Below are positions 7,772 through 16,259 of a stretch of 58,520 nucleotides of DNA, piece after piece. The notes under the pieces were generated by a model, which made no database searches, was not told where the DNA came from, and worked only from the letters and a program-made list of their open reading frames with translations. Each line of letters opens with the position of its first letter. Within the stretch, counting starts at the first letter, position 1. Origin of the DNA: an uncultured Prevotellaceae bacterium. Lineage in GTDB: Bacteria > Bacteroidota > Bacteroidia > Bacteroidales > Bacteroidaceae. The position numbers and the translations under genes were made by a program. The stretch spans positions 1 to 58,520 of the forward strand of contig CADCIB010000015.1 in the NCBI GenBank assembly GCA_902801375.1, given 5' to 3'.

Positions 7772-9910
7772 TCATTTCATAAACTGGCGGATGAGGTCGC
7801 ACTTCTGGATGTAGGGCTTCTTCTGTGTCTGCGGATTTTGTTTCACGTATTGTGCCAGGTCTCGGATGGCGGCATACTGGATGGACTCACGGTTTGGAGT
7901 GAATTCGCCGGAGCTCCAGTCATAGGTAATCCATTCGTCTTGTGGGATGTAGGCGAGGGCGAAGTAGCTCTGCAGACGGAGGTCAGCGTCGTTGGCGGTC
8001 TTTGCCTCGGTAAGGTAGGTGACAGCGTTCTGCACGAACAGGGGCAGAGGCTCTGTATAGTCGTGATAGGTGGAGAAACCATAGTCGGAAAGGCACCAGC
8101 ACTGTCCCCAAGGAGAAGCCTGATAGAAACGTACAGCCATGTCGTAGGCCAGCTGTTTGCGTTGGTCGCCAGTGGCAGCGAGCAGGTGGCGTGCCATGAG
8201 TTGTTTCATCTCGCGGCAGAACTCCAGTTTCTTGTTTACGGCGATGGTTGCCTTGTTCGGTCCGTCGGTATCCTCATCGTCTGCGTCCTGGCTGACGAGC
8301 CAGCAGGGCTGTGTGTAGTCGCGGTGTGCCATGTACCATGAGATGTTTTGCCCCTCGATGAAGCTCAGCGGCACCTGCTCGAGATAGGTCTCGGCATCAG
8401 CGAATCGCCCCTCGGAGAGTAGTTTCGTGCCGATGAGGTCGTTCAGGTAGTCATCATTGTAAATGCTGCGGTTCTTCTCCACCACCATTTTCTCTAATTC
8501 GTCCTTGTGAGGGGCGCGGAGGAAGTCGAAGAATGACTTCATCTCGTCGGCCTTCATCTGCTGGAATGTGGTGTAGTAGAATTCGCCGCTGTACTTACCG
8601 TTCCACGAGTATTCATTGGAGTCTGAGTTATACCAACGGAAACTGTCGTCGGAGCCTACGCCCATGCCTCGCAGGGCCGTGGCCATGTTAAGGTTGCCCT
8701 CGCGCTCGTAGCGGCTGGCCAGTGCGATGTTCACGATGCGGTCCTTGGCGTGGGCGAAGTAGTCGTCGAATTCGCCACCCTCGCGGTTTTTGTCGTCGAG
8801 CCATTTGAGTTCCTTGACGATGTACTGCGAGAACTTCTTATTGGCCGGCGATACCGATGCCGCGATGAGCAGTCGGATGGCGCGGGCATTGTCCTTCGTA
8901 CGTGCATTACCGTTGAGCTTGAGTGCCTGGTCAAGCTCTTTGAGCCCCTGTTGGGAGTCGCCCAGGAAGTGGTGGAGCAGTCCGGCGGCAGTCATCCAGA
9001 GGCATGGGTTGGGATTCTTTTTCTCGTTGACCACCTGGTAGGCAAAGTTGATGAAGTTCTTCACCTCCTCTGAGTAGATGGGATTGCAGCCCACCATATT
9101 GACATTGTCGTTGACCCATTCGATGAGTTGTTCCTGCGAGTCTACATTGCTGCTGACGGCGCTGACGTTGTCGAAGGTTTCCTGAGCATTGTTGACAAAG
9201 TCCTGAACCAGGTAGTTGAGCACCTCAGCGTTGGGGTACTGCTCGTAGATGGTGCGTATGCCTGCGAGGTTGCGGTATTTGAACACGCTCCAGCGGAGAC
9301 TGACGAAGTCCTGCTGGCGAGCGTAGATGTTCCAAGCCTCCATGCGCTGTCCTGTGCGGAGAAGCGCTCCGGCGTAGATGTTCTCCATCATGTCGCGGTA
9401 GACGCTGGCGGGGAAATCCTTGCCGTAGTCGTTCCAGAAGGTGATGTTGTCTTGATGGCGCTCAAGCTGCATCTGGGCGCGCATCTTGAGAAGTGCGAAC
9501 TGCGGGCGGAGCCGCGAGCCTACATACTCGTTTGCGCAGGCGAGAATGGTCTCCATCGTCTCGTCCTGACGGTTGAGTTCCTCAGCAGTGGGGTAGTCCC
9601 ATCCGTTGCTGATCTCTCCGCAGTTGTCGAGATAGTCGCAGAGCAGGATGACGTAGTTTTCCATCTCGGCATCGTTCTTCTTGCGGATGATTTCGAGCAA
9701 GCCTTCCTTTGCCCATGTGGAGAAGTAGGTGACCTCACCACCAGTGTAAGCTTCCCAGAATTTGTTGTAGCGTTTCTGGTTGTCTTGTTCCCACTGCCAA
9801 CGTGGGTAGAGGTTCATCATGTAATAGTTGTGCGTGATTTCTCCGCTGCACGCACTGGCCTGGATGCTCACGATGAGCAGGGTCAGGCTAATGGCCAAAA
9901 ATTTTTTCAT
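7772..9910 (-). CDS. Large secreted helical-repeat (TPR-like) protein, unknown function
   Basis: A 712-aa protein with an N-terminal signal (MKKFLAISLTLLIVSIQASAC). The cysteine may be a lipid site or simply follow the cleavage site. The mature part is helical with TPR-like segments (GLLHHFLGDSQQGLKELDQALKLNGNARTKDNARAIR around residues 308-345; LLSEGRFADAETYLEQV further on). It contains many Trp and Tyr residues. The start overlaps the end of the upstream lipoprotein gene by 23 bp, so the two are probably co-translated and work together. I do not recognise a named family. Confidence 0.75.
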   Translation of the reverse strand: MKKFLAISLTLLIVSIQASACSGEITHNYYMMNLYPRWQWEQDNQKRYNKFWEAYTGGEVTYFSTWAKEGLLEIIRKKNDAEMENYVILLCDYLDNCGEISNGWDYPTAEELNRQDETMETILACANEYVGSRLRPQFALLKMRAQMQLERHQDNITFWNDYGKDFPASVYRDMMENIYAGALLRTGQRMEAWNIYARQQDFVSLRWSVFKYRNLAGIRTIYEQYPNAEVLNYLVQDFVNNAQETFDNVSAVSSNVDSQEQLIEWVNDNVNMVGCNPIYSEEVKNFINFAYQVVNEKKNPNPCLWMTAAGLLHHFLGDSQQGLKELDQALKLNGNARTKDNARAIRLLIAASVSPANKKFSQYIVKELKWLDDKNREGGEFDDYFAHAKDRIVNIALASRYEREGNLNMATALRGMGVGSDDSFRWYNSDSNEYSWNGKYSGEFYYTTFQQMKADEMKSFFDFLRAPHKDELEKMVVEKNRSIYNDDYLNDLIGTKLLSEGRFADAETYLEQVPLSFIEGQNISWYMAHRDYTQPCWLVSQDADDEDTDGPNKATIAVNKKLEFCREMKQLMARHLLAATGDQRKQLAYDMAVRFYQASPWGQCWCLSDYGFSTYHDYTEPLPLFVQNAVTYLTEAKTANDADLRLQSYFALAYIPQDEWITYDWSSGEFTPNRESIQYAAIRDLAQYVKQNPQTQKKPYIQKCDLIRQFMK

Positions 9911-10865
9911 AATCGTTATTTTTGAATCTATTGATGTTCGGATTGCTCATGTCGAAGAGGATGACTTCGTGGTTGGCATCAGGGCGCAGGCGTTCTACGG
10001 CTTCGCGGGCCTGGAGTATTTCCTGTAAGGTGGGCTGTCGGCGCACGAGGGTGTCGCCAGGCATTGTGGGGACTTCACCTGGGAAATGCTGTATGCCGAG
10101 GTAGTGGAAGGTCCCCGAGGCGATGGGGCGGAATAGAATGTCCCAACCAAAAATGGGATAAGCGGTAGAGAGCGACAGAGTGTAGTTCTTGAGATATTGC
10201 AGATAGGGTCCTGCCACAGTCATGTCGAGGATGGGGTGTTCGTCTTCATACTTGGTGAAGTCGCCGGTGTTGTAGAACATCAGTACACCGTGGTCGCACG
10301 ATGGTGGTTTTTGGGCGAGTTGATGTAGGCGGATGGTGGCTGAGAGCTGCAGTCCTTGGTCTTTGGCCAGCTTGTGCAATTCTTCCATAAATGCGAAGAA
10401 TCGCTTGCGTGTCTGCACCGACCAGTCGCAGTCAATCTGTAGTTCGCTGACGTTCTCGATGCCGTGGGTCTTGTTCATCTGCAGGATGCGCTGGAGTATC
10501 TTCTCTGCCAGACCGCTGACGTCGTGTCGCATCACGTCGTTGACGATGAAGATGGTGGGGATTATGGTGATGGATGACGGTTGTTGGTTGTTGGGTGATG
10601 AATGTGTGCTGCGGGGGAAGCGGATGCTGGCGTTGGGCATGATTTCTCCCTTTTCGTCGATGACCACGTCGAAGTAGCGCACGTAAAGGCGATGGACATC
10701 GTGGTCGTCCAGGAATTGGAGCTTCGCGGAGTCGAGGTTGAACGTGGTGGACCAATAGTACATGCCACGCCCTTCCCTGTCGCCGCCCTTCCCATTACAG
10801 GCGGTGAATAGGACTGTCAGAGCCAGCCACCATATTAGGTACATCTTATTGATATGTAAACTCAT
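9888..10865 (-). CDS. Lipoprotein, possible TIM-barrel (DUF3142-like) protein
   Basis: A 325-aa protein with a lipoprotein signal (lipobox FTAC, Cys23). The segments ELQIDCDWSVQTRKRFFAFM and QGLQLSATIRLHQL resemble strands and helices of the DUF3142 glycoside-hydrolase-like barrel. HGVLMFYNTGDF fits as well. The assignment is tentative. A short Ser/Asn/Gln-rich insert (THSSPNNQQPSS, about residue 89) is encoded by a GGTGATG/TTGTTGG-type simple repeat. It forms an overlapping pair with the 712-aa protein downstream. Confidence 0.65.
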   Translation of the reverse strand: MSLHINKMYLIWWLALTVLFTACNGKGGDREGRGMYYWSTTFNLDSAKLQFLDDHDVHRLYVRYFDVVIDEKGEIMPNASIRFPRSTHSSPNNQQPSSITIIPTIFIVNDVMRHDVSGLAEKILQRILQMNKTHGIENVSELQIDCDWSVQTRKRFFAFMEELHKLAKDQGLQLSATIRLHQLAQKPPSCDHGVLMFYNTGDFTKYEDEHPILDMTVAGPYLQYLKNYTLSLSTAYPIFGWDILFRPIASGTFHYLGIQHFPGEVPTMPGDTLVRRQPTLQEILQAREAVERLRPDANHEVILFDMSNPNINRFKNNDYEKIFGH

Positions 10866-10883
10866 CGCAAAGGGAAGAAATCA

Positions 10884-11447
10884 TTATGGCTCGAAGATTT
10901 CCACCCATCGACGGAAGCGCTCAACGCCTGCCGTGCCGAACTTGGCGAGGCTTCGCTCGGCCTGTTCGATGGTCTTTTCAGTTTCGAGCCGTGTTTTCGA
11001 GAAGAACTTGTCGGCGTAGCAGACAATCTGTTCTTCGATAGTTTCTGGTTGGAAGTCCTGATGGGGCAAAGGCAACTGTTGGTCGATGATCTCTTGTAGG
11101 GTGATGCCTGCCCCCGTATGGCGTTCGCAGACACGGGCATGACGTGGGAATCCCTCGGCACGCAGCAGTTCAGCGCCCATGCGTCCGTGCAGAATATAGG
11201 GTTGTGTGCCATGGCAGTGGATGCCTGGTGCATCGCATTGGAAGATTCCGATGTCGTGAAGCATGGCTGCTTCTTCAACGAAACGACGGTCGATGTTCAT
11301 CTCTGGGTGAGCATCGACGATACGCAGGGCCTTCAGGGCCACGCTACTGCTATGAACCAAGAGAATGCGCTTGAGCGCATTCTCTTGGGGATAATACTTA
11401 TCTATTATCTGTTGATAGTTCACGATGATTGCGAGTTGTTGAAGCAT
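10884..11447 (-). CDS. HD-domain (HDIG-type) protein
   Basis: A 187-aa protein from the ATG at 11447 (MLQQLAIIVNYQQI). The HD metal site is visible as His33 (VHSSSV) and His-Asp in AAMLHDIGIF, with further histidines GIHCHGTQPYILHG and CERHTGAG, as in uncharacterised HDIG-family phosphohydrolases. Substrate is unknown. An additional in-frame ATG lies at 11480. Codons 14-24 encode a perfect 14-bp hairpin (11357-11388). Confidence 0.82.
   Translation of the reverse strand: MLQQLAIIVNYQQIIDKYYPQENALKRILLVHSSSVALKALRIVDAHPEMNIDRRFVEEAAMLHDIGIFQCDAPGIHCHGTQPYILHGRMGAELLRAEGFPRHARVCERHTGAGITLQEIIDQQLPLPHQDFQPETIEEQIVCYADKFFSKTRLETEKTIEQAERSLAKFGTAGVERFRRWVEIFEP
11357..11388. repeat. Perfect 14-bp hairpin inside the HD-domain gene
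   Basis: CCAAGAGAATGCGC (11357-11370), loop TTGA, GCGCATTCTCTTGG (11375-11388). It is perfectly self-complementary yet lies inside coding sequence (peptide QENALKRIL region), about 60 nt after the start codon on the minus strand. Confidence 0.85.
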
Positions 11448-11491
11448 ATCGGAGCATACATGGGAGTGCAGCCCCAACATGAAGAAACTTC

Positions 11492-13273
11492 TTATTCAGC
11501 GTGGTCGCGCTCAATCCAAGCCAGTGTCTGACCCTTCATCACCTTGGCGCCCTGCTTGGCAGCCACCTCAACGAGCTTGCCTCCGAGGGCAGCGGGAATC
11601 TCCGTAATCTCGTTCCAAGGTGTCTGGATGTAGCAGAAGGTCTGGCCTTCCTTATAGGTCTGACCGATGTATGGTTCCACACAGGGAGCGCACTCACCGT
11701 CGCCAGAGAACTCGTAGAAGATTTGTCCCTTGACAGGAGCCACCAGAGCGTCGGCTTTGGCGTGCTTGAATTCGGCAATCTTCTCGGGCGAGAGGTTGGC
11801 ACCAAGCTTCTGGTCCTTGAGCTTCTGCAGGTCGGCCAGCATGTTCTTCTTGGCCATACCGCTCTTGAACGGACGATACTGCTCGGGGTGCATAGCCAGT
11901 TCGTAGAGCTCTTCGTCGTCTGGTCCGTAGTCCCAGCCGTTCTCGTCCATCTCCTTGCGGAAATCGTCGAGGGCATTGGGAATAAGCGAACGCGGGTCGA
12001 CATCGGTGAACTCGCGGCCCTGTTCCTTGGCCAGCTCCACGATTTCGGGTGCAATGGTTCCTGGAATCTTTCCACTCTTGCCGAGAATCATGCCCCACAT
12101 CGAGTCGTCCATCATCACGAAACGTCCCTTGCCCTGTGCCATTGTGAGGAGGTTCATCAGGGCGATGTTCTTCACATACTGCGAGAACGGTGTCACCAAT
12201 GGGGGATAACCCACGCGCGGCCATACATAAGCCACTTCGTCGAAGAGCTTCACCAGCATGTCGTCGGTGGAGAGCTCGGGCTCGCCCTTGGCAGCCAGAG
12301 TCTTGTTGATGATGTGGTGGATACCAGCGAGGTCGGCCATCATAGAGCCCATCATACCGCCAGGCAGTCCGCAACCGAGGAGCAGCGACGACATCATCTT
12401 GTTACCCGGGTTGATGAAATAGCCGAGCCAGTCGTCAATAAACTCCTGAGTCAGTGCACGGGCGCGCATGTATGCATTCATGTTGATTTCCTTCACCTCG
12501 AAGCCTTCGTTCTTCAGCATCGACTGTACGGAGATGATGTCCGGATGAACTTTACCCCAAGACAGCGGCTCGATGGCAGTGTCGATGACGTCGGCACCAT
12601 TGTTACATACCTCGAGGATGGAGGCCATCGACAGACCGGGGCCCGAGTGGCCGTGATACTGGATGATGATGTCGGGGTGCTTGGTCTTGATGCTCTTTGT
12701 GAGTGCACCCAGCAGAGCAGGCTGACCGATACCGGCCATATCCTTCAAGCAGATTTCCTCGGCACCAGCCTCAATCACTTGGTCGGCAATGTTGCTGTAG
12801 TATTCCACGGTGTGGACAGGGCTGGTAGTGATGCAGAGCGTAGCCTGCGGTGTCATGCCGGCTTCCTTTGCCCATTTCACGCTGGGGATGATGTTGCGCA
12901 CGTCGTTCAATCCACAGAAGATACGGGGGATGTCCACACCCTGTGCGTGCTTCACCTTATACTGCAGTTGGCGCACGTCGTCGGGTACGGGATACATGCG
13001 GAGAGCATTCAGACCGCGGTCGAGCATGTGAGTCTTGATGCCTACCTCGTTAAACGGCTTACAGAATGCGCGCACGGCATGGTTTGGATTCTCGCCAGCC
13101 AGCAGGTTGACCTGCTCGAAGGCACCGCCATTGGTTTCCACACGGTCGAACACGCCCATGTCGATGATTGCAGGAGCTACGCGCTCCAACTGGTCCTTGC
13201 GTGGCTGGAACTTACCGGAGCTCTGCCACATGTCCCGATAGACGAGACTGAACTGGATTCTTTTTTTGCTCAT
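11492..13273 (-). CDS. Oxaloacetate decarboxylase alpha/pyruvate carboxylase B-like carboxyltransferase
   Basis: A 593-aa protein from the ATG at 13273 (MSKKRIQFSLVYRDMWQSS). An HMGL-like carboxyltransferase TIM barrel covers about residues 5-270: RDMWQS corresponds to the usual RDGHQS, CLKDMAG carries the active-site Lys, and QYHGHSG carries the metal histidines. A conserved PYC/OadA domain follows to about 470 and a biotinyl-like fold occupies about 510-590. In that fold the usual AMKM biotin site is replaced by TPWNEI (residues 551-556), with no lysine present. The family takes part in oxaloacetate/pyruvate interconversion. An upstream in-frame extension is not credible. Confidence 0.85.
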   Translation of the reverse strand: MSKKRIQFSLVYRDMWQSSGKFQPRKDQLERVAPAIIDMGVFDRVETNGGAFEQVNLLAGENPNHAVRAFCKPFNEVGIKTHMLDRGLNALRMYPVPDDVRQLQYKVKHAQGVDIPRIFCGLNDVRNIIPSVKWAKEAGMTPQATLCITTSPVHTVEYYSNIADQVIEAGAEEICLKDMAGIGQPALLGALTKSIKTKHPDIIIQYHGHSGPGLSMASILEVCNNGADVIDTAIEPLSWGKVHPDIISVQSMLKNEGFEVKEINMNAYMRARALTQEFIDDWLGYFINPGNKMMSSLLLGCGLPGGMMGSMMADLAGIHHIINKTLAAKGEPELSTDDMLVKLFDEVAYVWPRVGYPPLVTPFSQYVKNIALMNLLTMAQGKGRFVMMDDSMWGMILGKSGKIPGTIAPEIVELAKEQGREFTDVDPRSLIPNALDDFRKEMDENGWDYGPDDEELYELAMHPEQYRPFKSGMAKKNMLADLQKLKDQKLGANLSPEKIAEFKHAKADALVAPVKGQIFYEFSGDGECAPCVEPYIGQTYKEGQTFCYIQTPWNEITEIPAALGGKLVEVAAKQGAKVMKGQTLAWIERDHAE

Positions 13274-13350
13274 GATATTTTTGTAAGTTAATAGTATGAT
13301 TTTTAGCTCATTGTATGGCGAACCGCACGAACGCGGCTCTTTCAAACGTG

Positions 13351-13358
13351 CAAATTTA
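13351..13358 (-). promoter_or_regulatory. -7 element upstream of the carboxyltransferase gene
   Basis: TAAATTTG on the minus strand about 80 nt before the start codon at 13273. No convincing -33 TTG at the right distance. Confidence 0.45.
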
Positions 13359-13447
13359 CTTATTTTTTTGCGAACAGCCATGTGTTCTCCTAAAAAAATA
13401 ACTTTCTTTAGCGAAGATACCCTTACCGAGATGCTGAAGAATACAGA

Positions 13448-13484
13448 ACGGGGGCGCAGAGAAGATGACTCACTGCGCCCCCGT
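13448..13484 (-). terminator. Hairpin after the outer-membrane barrel gene
   Basis: ACGGGGGCGCAG (13448-13459) and CTGCGCCCCCGT (13473-13484) form a perfect 12-bp GC stem with a 13-nt loop, 30 nt after the stop codon of the minus-strand barrel gene. The following T content is low on the minus strand. Confidence 0.7.
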
Positions 13485-13513
13485 AAAGCGTTAGGATATA
13501 CTCGTACTAACAA

Positions 13514-14059
13514 TTAGAAGTTGTAGTACAGGCCGAAGGTGATGTTCTCACCGCTGAGATCAAGACCGAAGGCACTGCTCGACTTGGCACCGTCCATGTC
13601 GGGATCGAGGTTGTGGTAACCGAGGAAACCGAAATGAGTTACGAAACTCAGCTTGGCACCGAGGTTCACGGCCACACCAGGACGCAGGCCCACGCTGAAC
13701 ATGTTGGCCACGTCGTTGTAATGAGTGTAACCCAGACCACCGTCCATGAACACATTTACGTACTGCGACTTCACAAAGGTGTAGCGAGCGTACGGCTGAA
13801 TGGTGAAATACTCCTGCGTGCCGTTGTTGAAAGCATCGTTCTGCAGGTCGCATGCGCCCTTGCCGAAGCCTAAGTAAGCACCGATGGCCCACTTGTCGTT
13901 GAGGTTATAGCCAATCTCGGGGAGAACCTTATAAGTAGTCTCAGAGTCGCCGCCACCGATCTTTACGCTGCCGATGCCAACGCTACCGCCCATGTAAACC
14001 TGTGCACTTGCACTAACTGCTACGATAGCAGCTGCCAATGTCATGATAATCTTCTTCAT
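13514..14059 (-). CDS. Small outer-membrane beta-barrel protein (OmpW/Omp25-like)
   Basis: A 181-aa protein with a signal peptide (MKKIIMTLAAAIVAVSASAQ) and alternating beta strands (VYMGGSVGIGSVKIGG, KVLPEIGYNLNDKWAIGAYLGF, EYFTIQPYARYTF). It ends in the aromatic FGLYYNF expected for BAM-dependent insertion. It resembles the Bacteroidetes outer-membrane-beta-barrel family, whose specific role is unknown. It is monocistronic, with a TACTTTTG -7 element at 14123-14130 on the minus strand. Confidence 0.85.
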   Translation of the reverse strand: MKKIIMTLAAAIVAVSASAQVYMGGSVGIGSVKIGGGDSETTYKVLPEIGYNLNDKWAIGAYLGFGKGACDLQNDAFNNGTQEYFTIQPYARYTFVKSQYVNVFMDGGLGYTHYNDVANMFSVGLRPGVAVNLGAKLSFVTHFGFLGYHNLDPDMDGAKSSSAFGLDLSGENITFGLYYNF

Positions 14060-14122
14060 TTTTCTTACTTTTTAAATGGTTAAACTTATGTTTTATGCAA
14101 GCATATTCGCTTTTAGCGGGTG

Positions 14123-14130
14123 CAAAAGTA
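14123..14130 (-). promoter_or_regulatory. -7 element upstream of the barrel gene
   Basis: Minus-strand TACTTTTG, 64 nt before the start codon at 14059. The -33 region is not a clear match. Confidence 0.45.
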
Positions 14131-14191
14131 GACTGTTTTAATGAGATGACCATAAAAAACGATATATTTTTCGAAAAAACATGATGTTTTG

Positions 14192-14222
14192 TTGACGCAT
14201 ATCAATTTTTTCATTAACTTTG
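14192..14222 (+). promoter_or_regulatory. Promoter abutting the wzi-like start codon
   Basis: TTG (14192-14194), 20 nt, TAACTTTG (14215-14222). The -7 element ends only 5 nt before the ATG at 14228, so the predicted transcript has essentially no 5' leader. Confidence 0.65.
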
Positions 14223-14227
14223 CAAGC

Positions 14228-15793
14228 ATGAAAAGAGCGGTAATCTGGTTCTTATATGCTTTGGCGCTGGCTGTTCAGGCAAGGGCACAAGACGAGGGGC
14301 GTCTGTCGCCTTTCGGCGATGTGGACTACCGTGTGGAGATGCAGGGCAGCTTCAGCGATGGGAACACACCGCTATGGCTCAATGCCAACCGCTATGGACT
14401 GAGCTCGCTGGAATCGACAAATGGCTACGTCCGAGCTGCTGTGGAGCGCAAAAGCGACCATGAACGGCGGTGGGACGTGGGCTATGCTTTGGATCTTGTC
14501 GCCCCCGTGAACTACACCAGTAAGATGGTGGTGCAGCAAGCTTACGGCGAGGTACGCTGGCTGAAAGGAGCGCTGACAGTGGGAAGCAAAGAATGGCCAA
14601 TGGAATTGAAAACTGCAGAACTGTCGAGCGGCAGCCAGACACTGGGCGTCAATGCCCGCCCTGTGCCTCAGGTGCGGTTGGCTTTGACCGACTATTGGAC
14701 ACTGCCCTTCGCCAACGGCTGGCTTCACGTGAAGGGGCATGTGGCCTACGGCATGATGACCGACGACGAGTGGCAGCACGACTTTACGAAGAGGCAGTCG
14801 AAATATGCCGACAACGTGAAGTACCACAGCAAAGCTGGCTACTTGAAGATTGGCAACGAGGAGGTGTTCTGTCCGTGGTCGTTGGTGCTGGGCTTGGAGA
14901 TGGCTACGCAGTTTGGAGGCACAGCCCATGTGCTTGATACAGAGGGTAACATGGTGGAAAAGACAGGCCAGAGTGGGCTGAAAGGTCTTTGGCGCGCTTT
15001 CTTGCCTGGGGGCGCCGACACGGGTGAGGACACCTATCAGAATGTGGCGGGCAACCAACTGGGCAGTTGGCTGCTGCGTGTGGACTACGACGGCGACGAC
15101 TTTGGTGTCGGTGTGTATGTCGACAAATTCTTCGAGGACCATTCCAGCATGTTCATGATGGACTACGACGGTTACGGCGAGGGTAGCGAGTGGCAACAGA
15201 AAAAGCATCGTCGCGTGTTGCTCTATTCGCCGAAAGATATGATGCTGGGCGCGGAAATGGCCTTCAAACAAGGGCGATGGATTGACCGACTGGTAGTGGA
15301 ATACCTCTATTCGAAATACCAGAGCGGCTCCATCTATCACGACCATACGAGTGGTGTGGGCGACCACATTGGCGGCAAGGACAACTATTACGACCACTAT
15401 ATCTATCCGGGCTGGCAGCACTGGGGCCAGGTGATAGGCAATCCGCTGTATCTTTCGCCGCTCTACAACCAAGGAGCAGGGAGCGAAGGACAAGGAGCAA
15501 TAGAGATTGGCAATAGTCGTTTTGTGGCGCTACATGCAGGAATCACGGGCGAACCCTTTCCCCGCTTGCGCTATCGGCTGTTGGGCACATGGCAGGAAGG
15601 GCTGGGCACGTATGAGCGGCCTTGGCTGAAAAAACATCATAACGTCAGTGTGATGGGTGAAATGGCTTACCGCTTCGACGAGGGATGGCTTCGAGGACTC
15701 TCTCTGAAAGGGGCTGTTGGCATGGATGCAGGAGGCATAATGGGACACAACTATGGCTTTCAGTTGACAATTACCAAAACAGGGAAGATTTAG
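14228..15793 (+). CDS. Capsule assembly Wzi family outer-membrane protein
   Basis: A 521-aa protein with signal peptide MKRAVIWFLYALALAVQARAQ and a long beta-barrel body of the Wzi/capsule-assembly type (PLWLNANRYGLSS near residue 50, VGSKEWPMELKTAELSSGSQ near 118, the region usually seen as GSKE in this family). E. coli Wzi is a surface lectin that attaches capsule to the outer membrane. It lies near the polysaccharide export operon, which supports a surface-glycan role. A low-complexity GAGSEGQGAIE insert sits near residue 419. An in-frame ATG upstream lies inside the promoter and was rejected. Confidence 0.8.
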   Translation: MKRAVIWFLYALALAVQARAQDEGRLSPFGDVDYRVEMQGSFSDGNTPLWLNANRYGLSSLESTNGYVRAAVERKSDHERRWDVGYALDLVAPVNYTSKMVVQQAYGEVRWLKGALTVGSKEWPMELKTAELSSGSQTLGVNARPVPQVRLALTDYWTLPFANGWLHVKGHVAYGMMTDDEWQHDFTKRQSKYADNVKYHSKAGYLKIGNEEVFCPWSLVLGLEMATQFGGTAHVLDTEGNMVEKTGQSGLKGLWRAFLPGGADTGEDTYQNVAGNQLGSWLLRVDYDGDDFGVGVYVDKFFEDHSSMFMMDYDGYGEGSEWQQKKHRRVLLYSPKDMMLGAEMAFKQGRWIDRLVVEYLYSKYQSGSIYHDHTSGVGDHIGGKDNYYDHYIYPGWQHWGQVIGNPLYLSPLYNQGAGSEGQGAIEIGNSRFVALHAGITGEPFPRLRYRLLGTWQEGLGTYERPWLKKHHNVSVMGEMAYRFDEGWLRGLSLKGAVGMDAGGIMGHNYGFQLTITKTGKI

Positions 15794-15809
15794 AAGTTAG
15801 GAGCAGGGC

Positions 15810-16256
15810 ATGAAGAGTCGTTTTATCATAGCATGGATTTGGGCGTTGGGTGTTTCCGTATTGGCAGGGTGCGATATTGAAACCTTCGACAACGGCGACC
15901 TGGACGGGATGTGGCGGTTGGAATCTGTCGATACGTTGGCTTCGGGCGGAAGGTTGGAACTTGCCACAGAGATTCGTGCTTGGTCGTTTCAGAACAAACT
16001 GTTGGAGCTGCGCGACCATACCGGTCCGGCAGGGGCCTTCCTTTTGCGCTTTGAGCATAAGGACAAGACGTTGCGCACTTATCAGCCTTATGTCTTCAAT
16101 CGCGAAACGGGGGACTATCCTTTGGAGAATGCCGCTTTTATGGCACCGTTCGGCTTGAATGCACTCGATGAGACGTTCACCATTGTGGAACTCTCCAGTT
16201 CGAGGATGAAGCTACGGAATGGAGAGCTGCAGCTGCAACTCAGAAAACTCAATTAA
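15810..16256 (+). CDS. Lipocalin-like lipoprotein
   Basis: A 148-aa protein with lipoprotein signal MKSRFIIAWIWALGVSVLAGC (lipobox LAGC). The mature part starts with the lipocalin-like NGDLDGMWRLESVDT and alternates short strands (AWSFQNKLLELRDH, AFLLRFEHKDKTLRTY), ending SSSRMKLRNGELQLQLRKLN. This is the small Bacteroidetes lipocalin-like family of unknown ligand. It follows the wzi-like gene by 16 nt and is probably in the same transcript. Confidence 0.8.
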   Translation: MKSRFIIAWIWALGVSVLAGCDIETFDNGDLDGMWRLESVDTLASGGRLELATEIRAWSFQNKLLELRDHTGPAGAFLLRFEHKDKTLRTYQPYVFNRETGDYPLENAAFMAPFGLNALDETFTIVELSSSRMKLRNGELQLQLRKLN

Positions 16257-16259
16257 GGG

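Noticed and set aside
11501-13291. 596-aa open frame antisense to the carboxyltransferase
   Set aside because: It is a mirror of the codon bias of the real gene. No family motif, signal or promoter supports it.
14372-15493. 373-aa open frame antisense to the Wzi-like gene
   Set aside because: Same reasoning: complementary-frame artefact opposite a gene with signal peptide and promoter.
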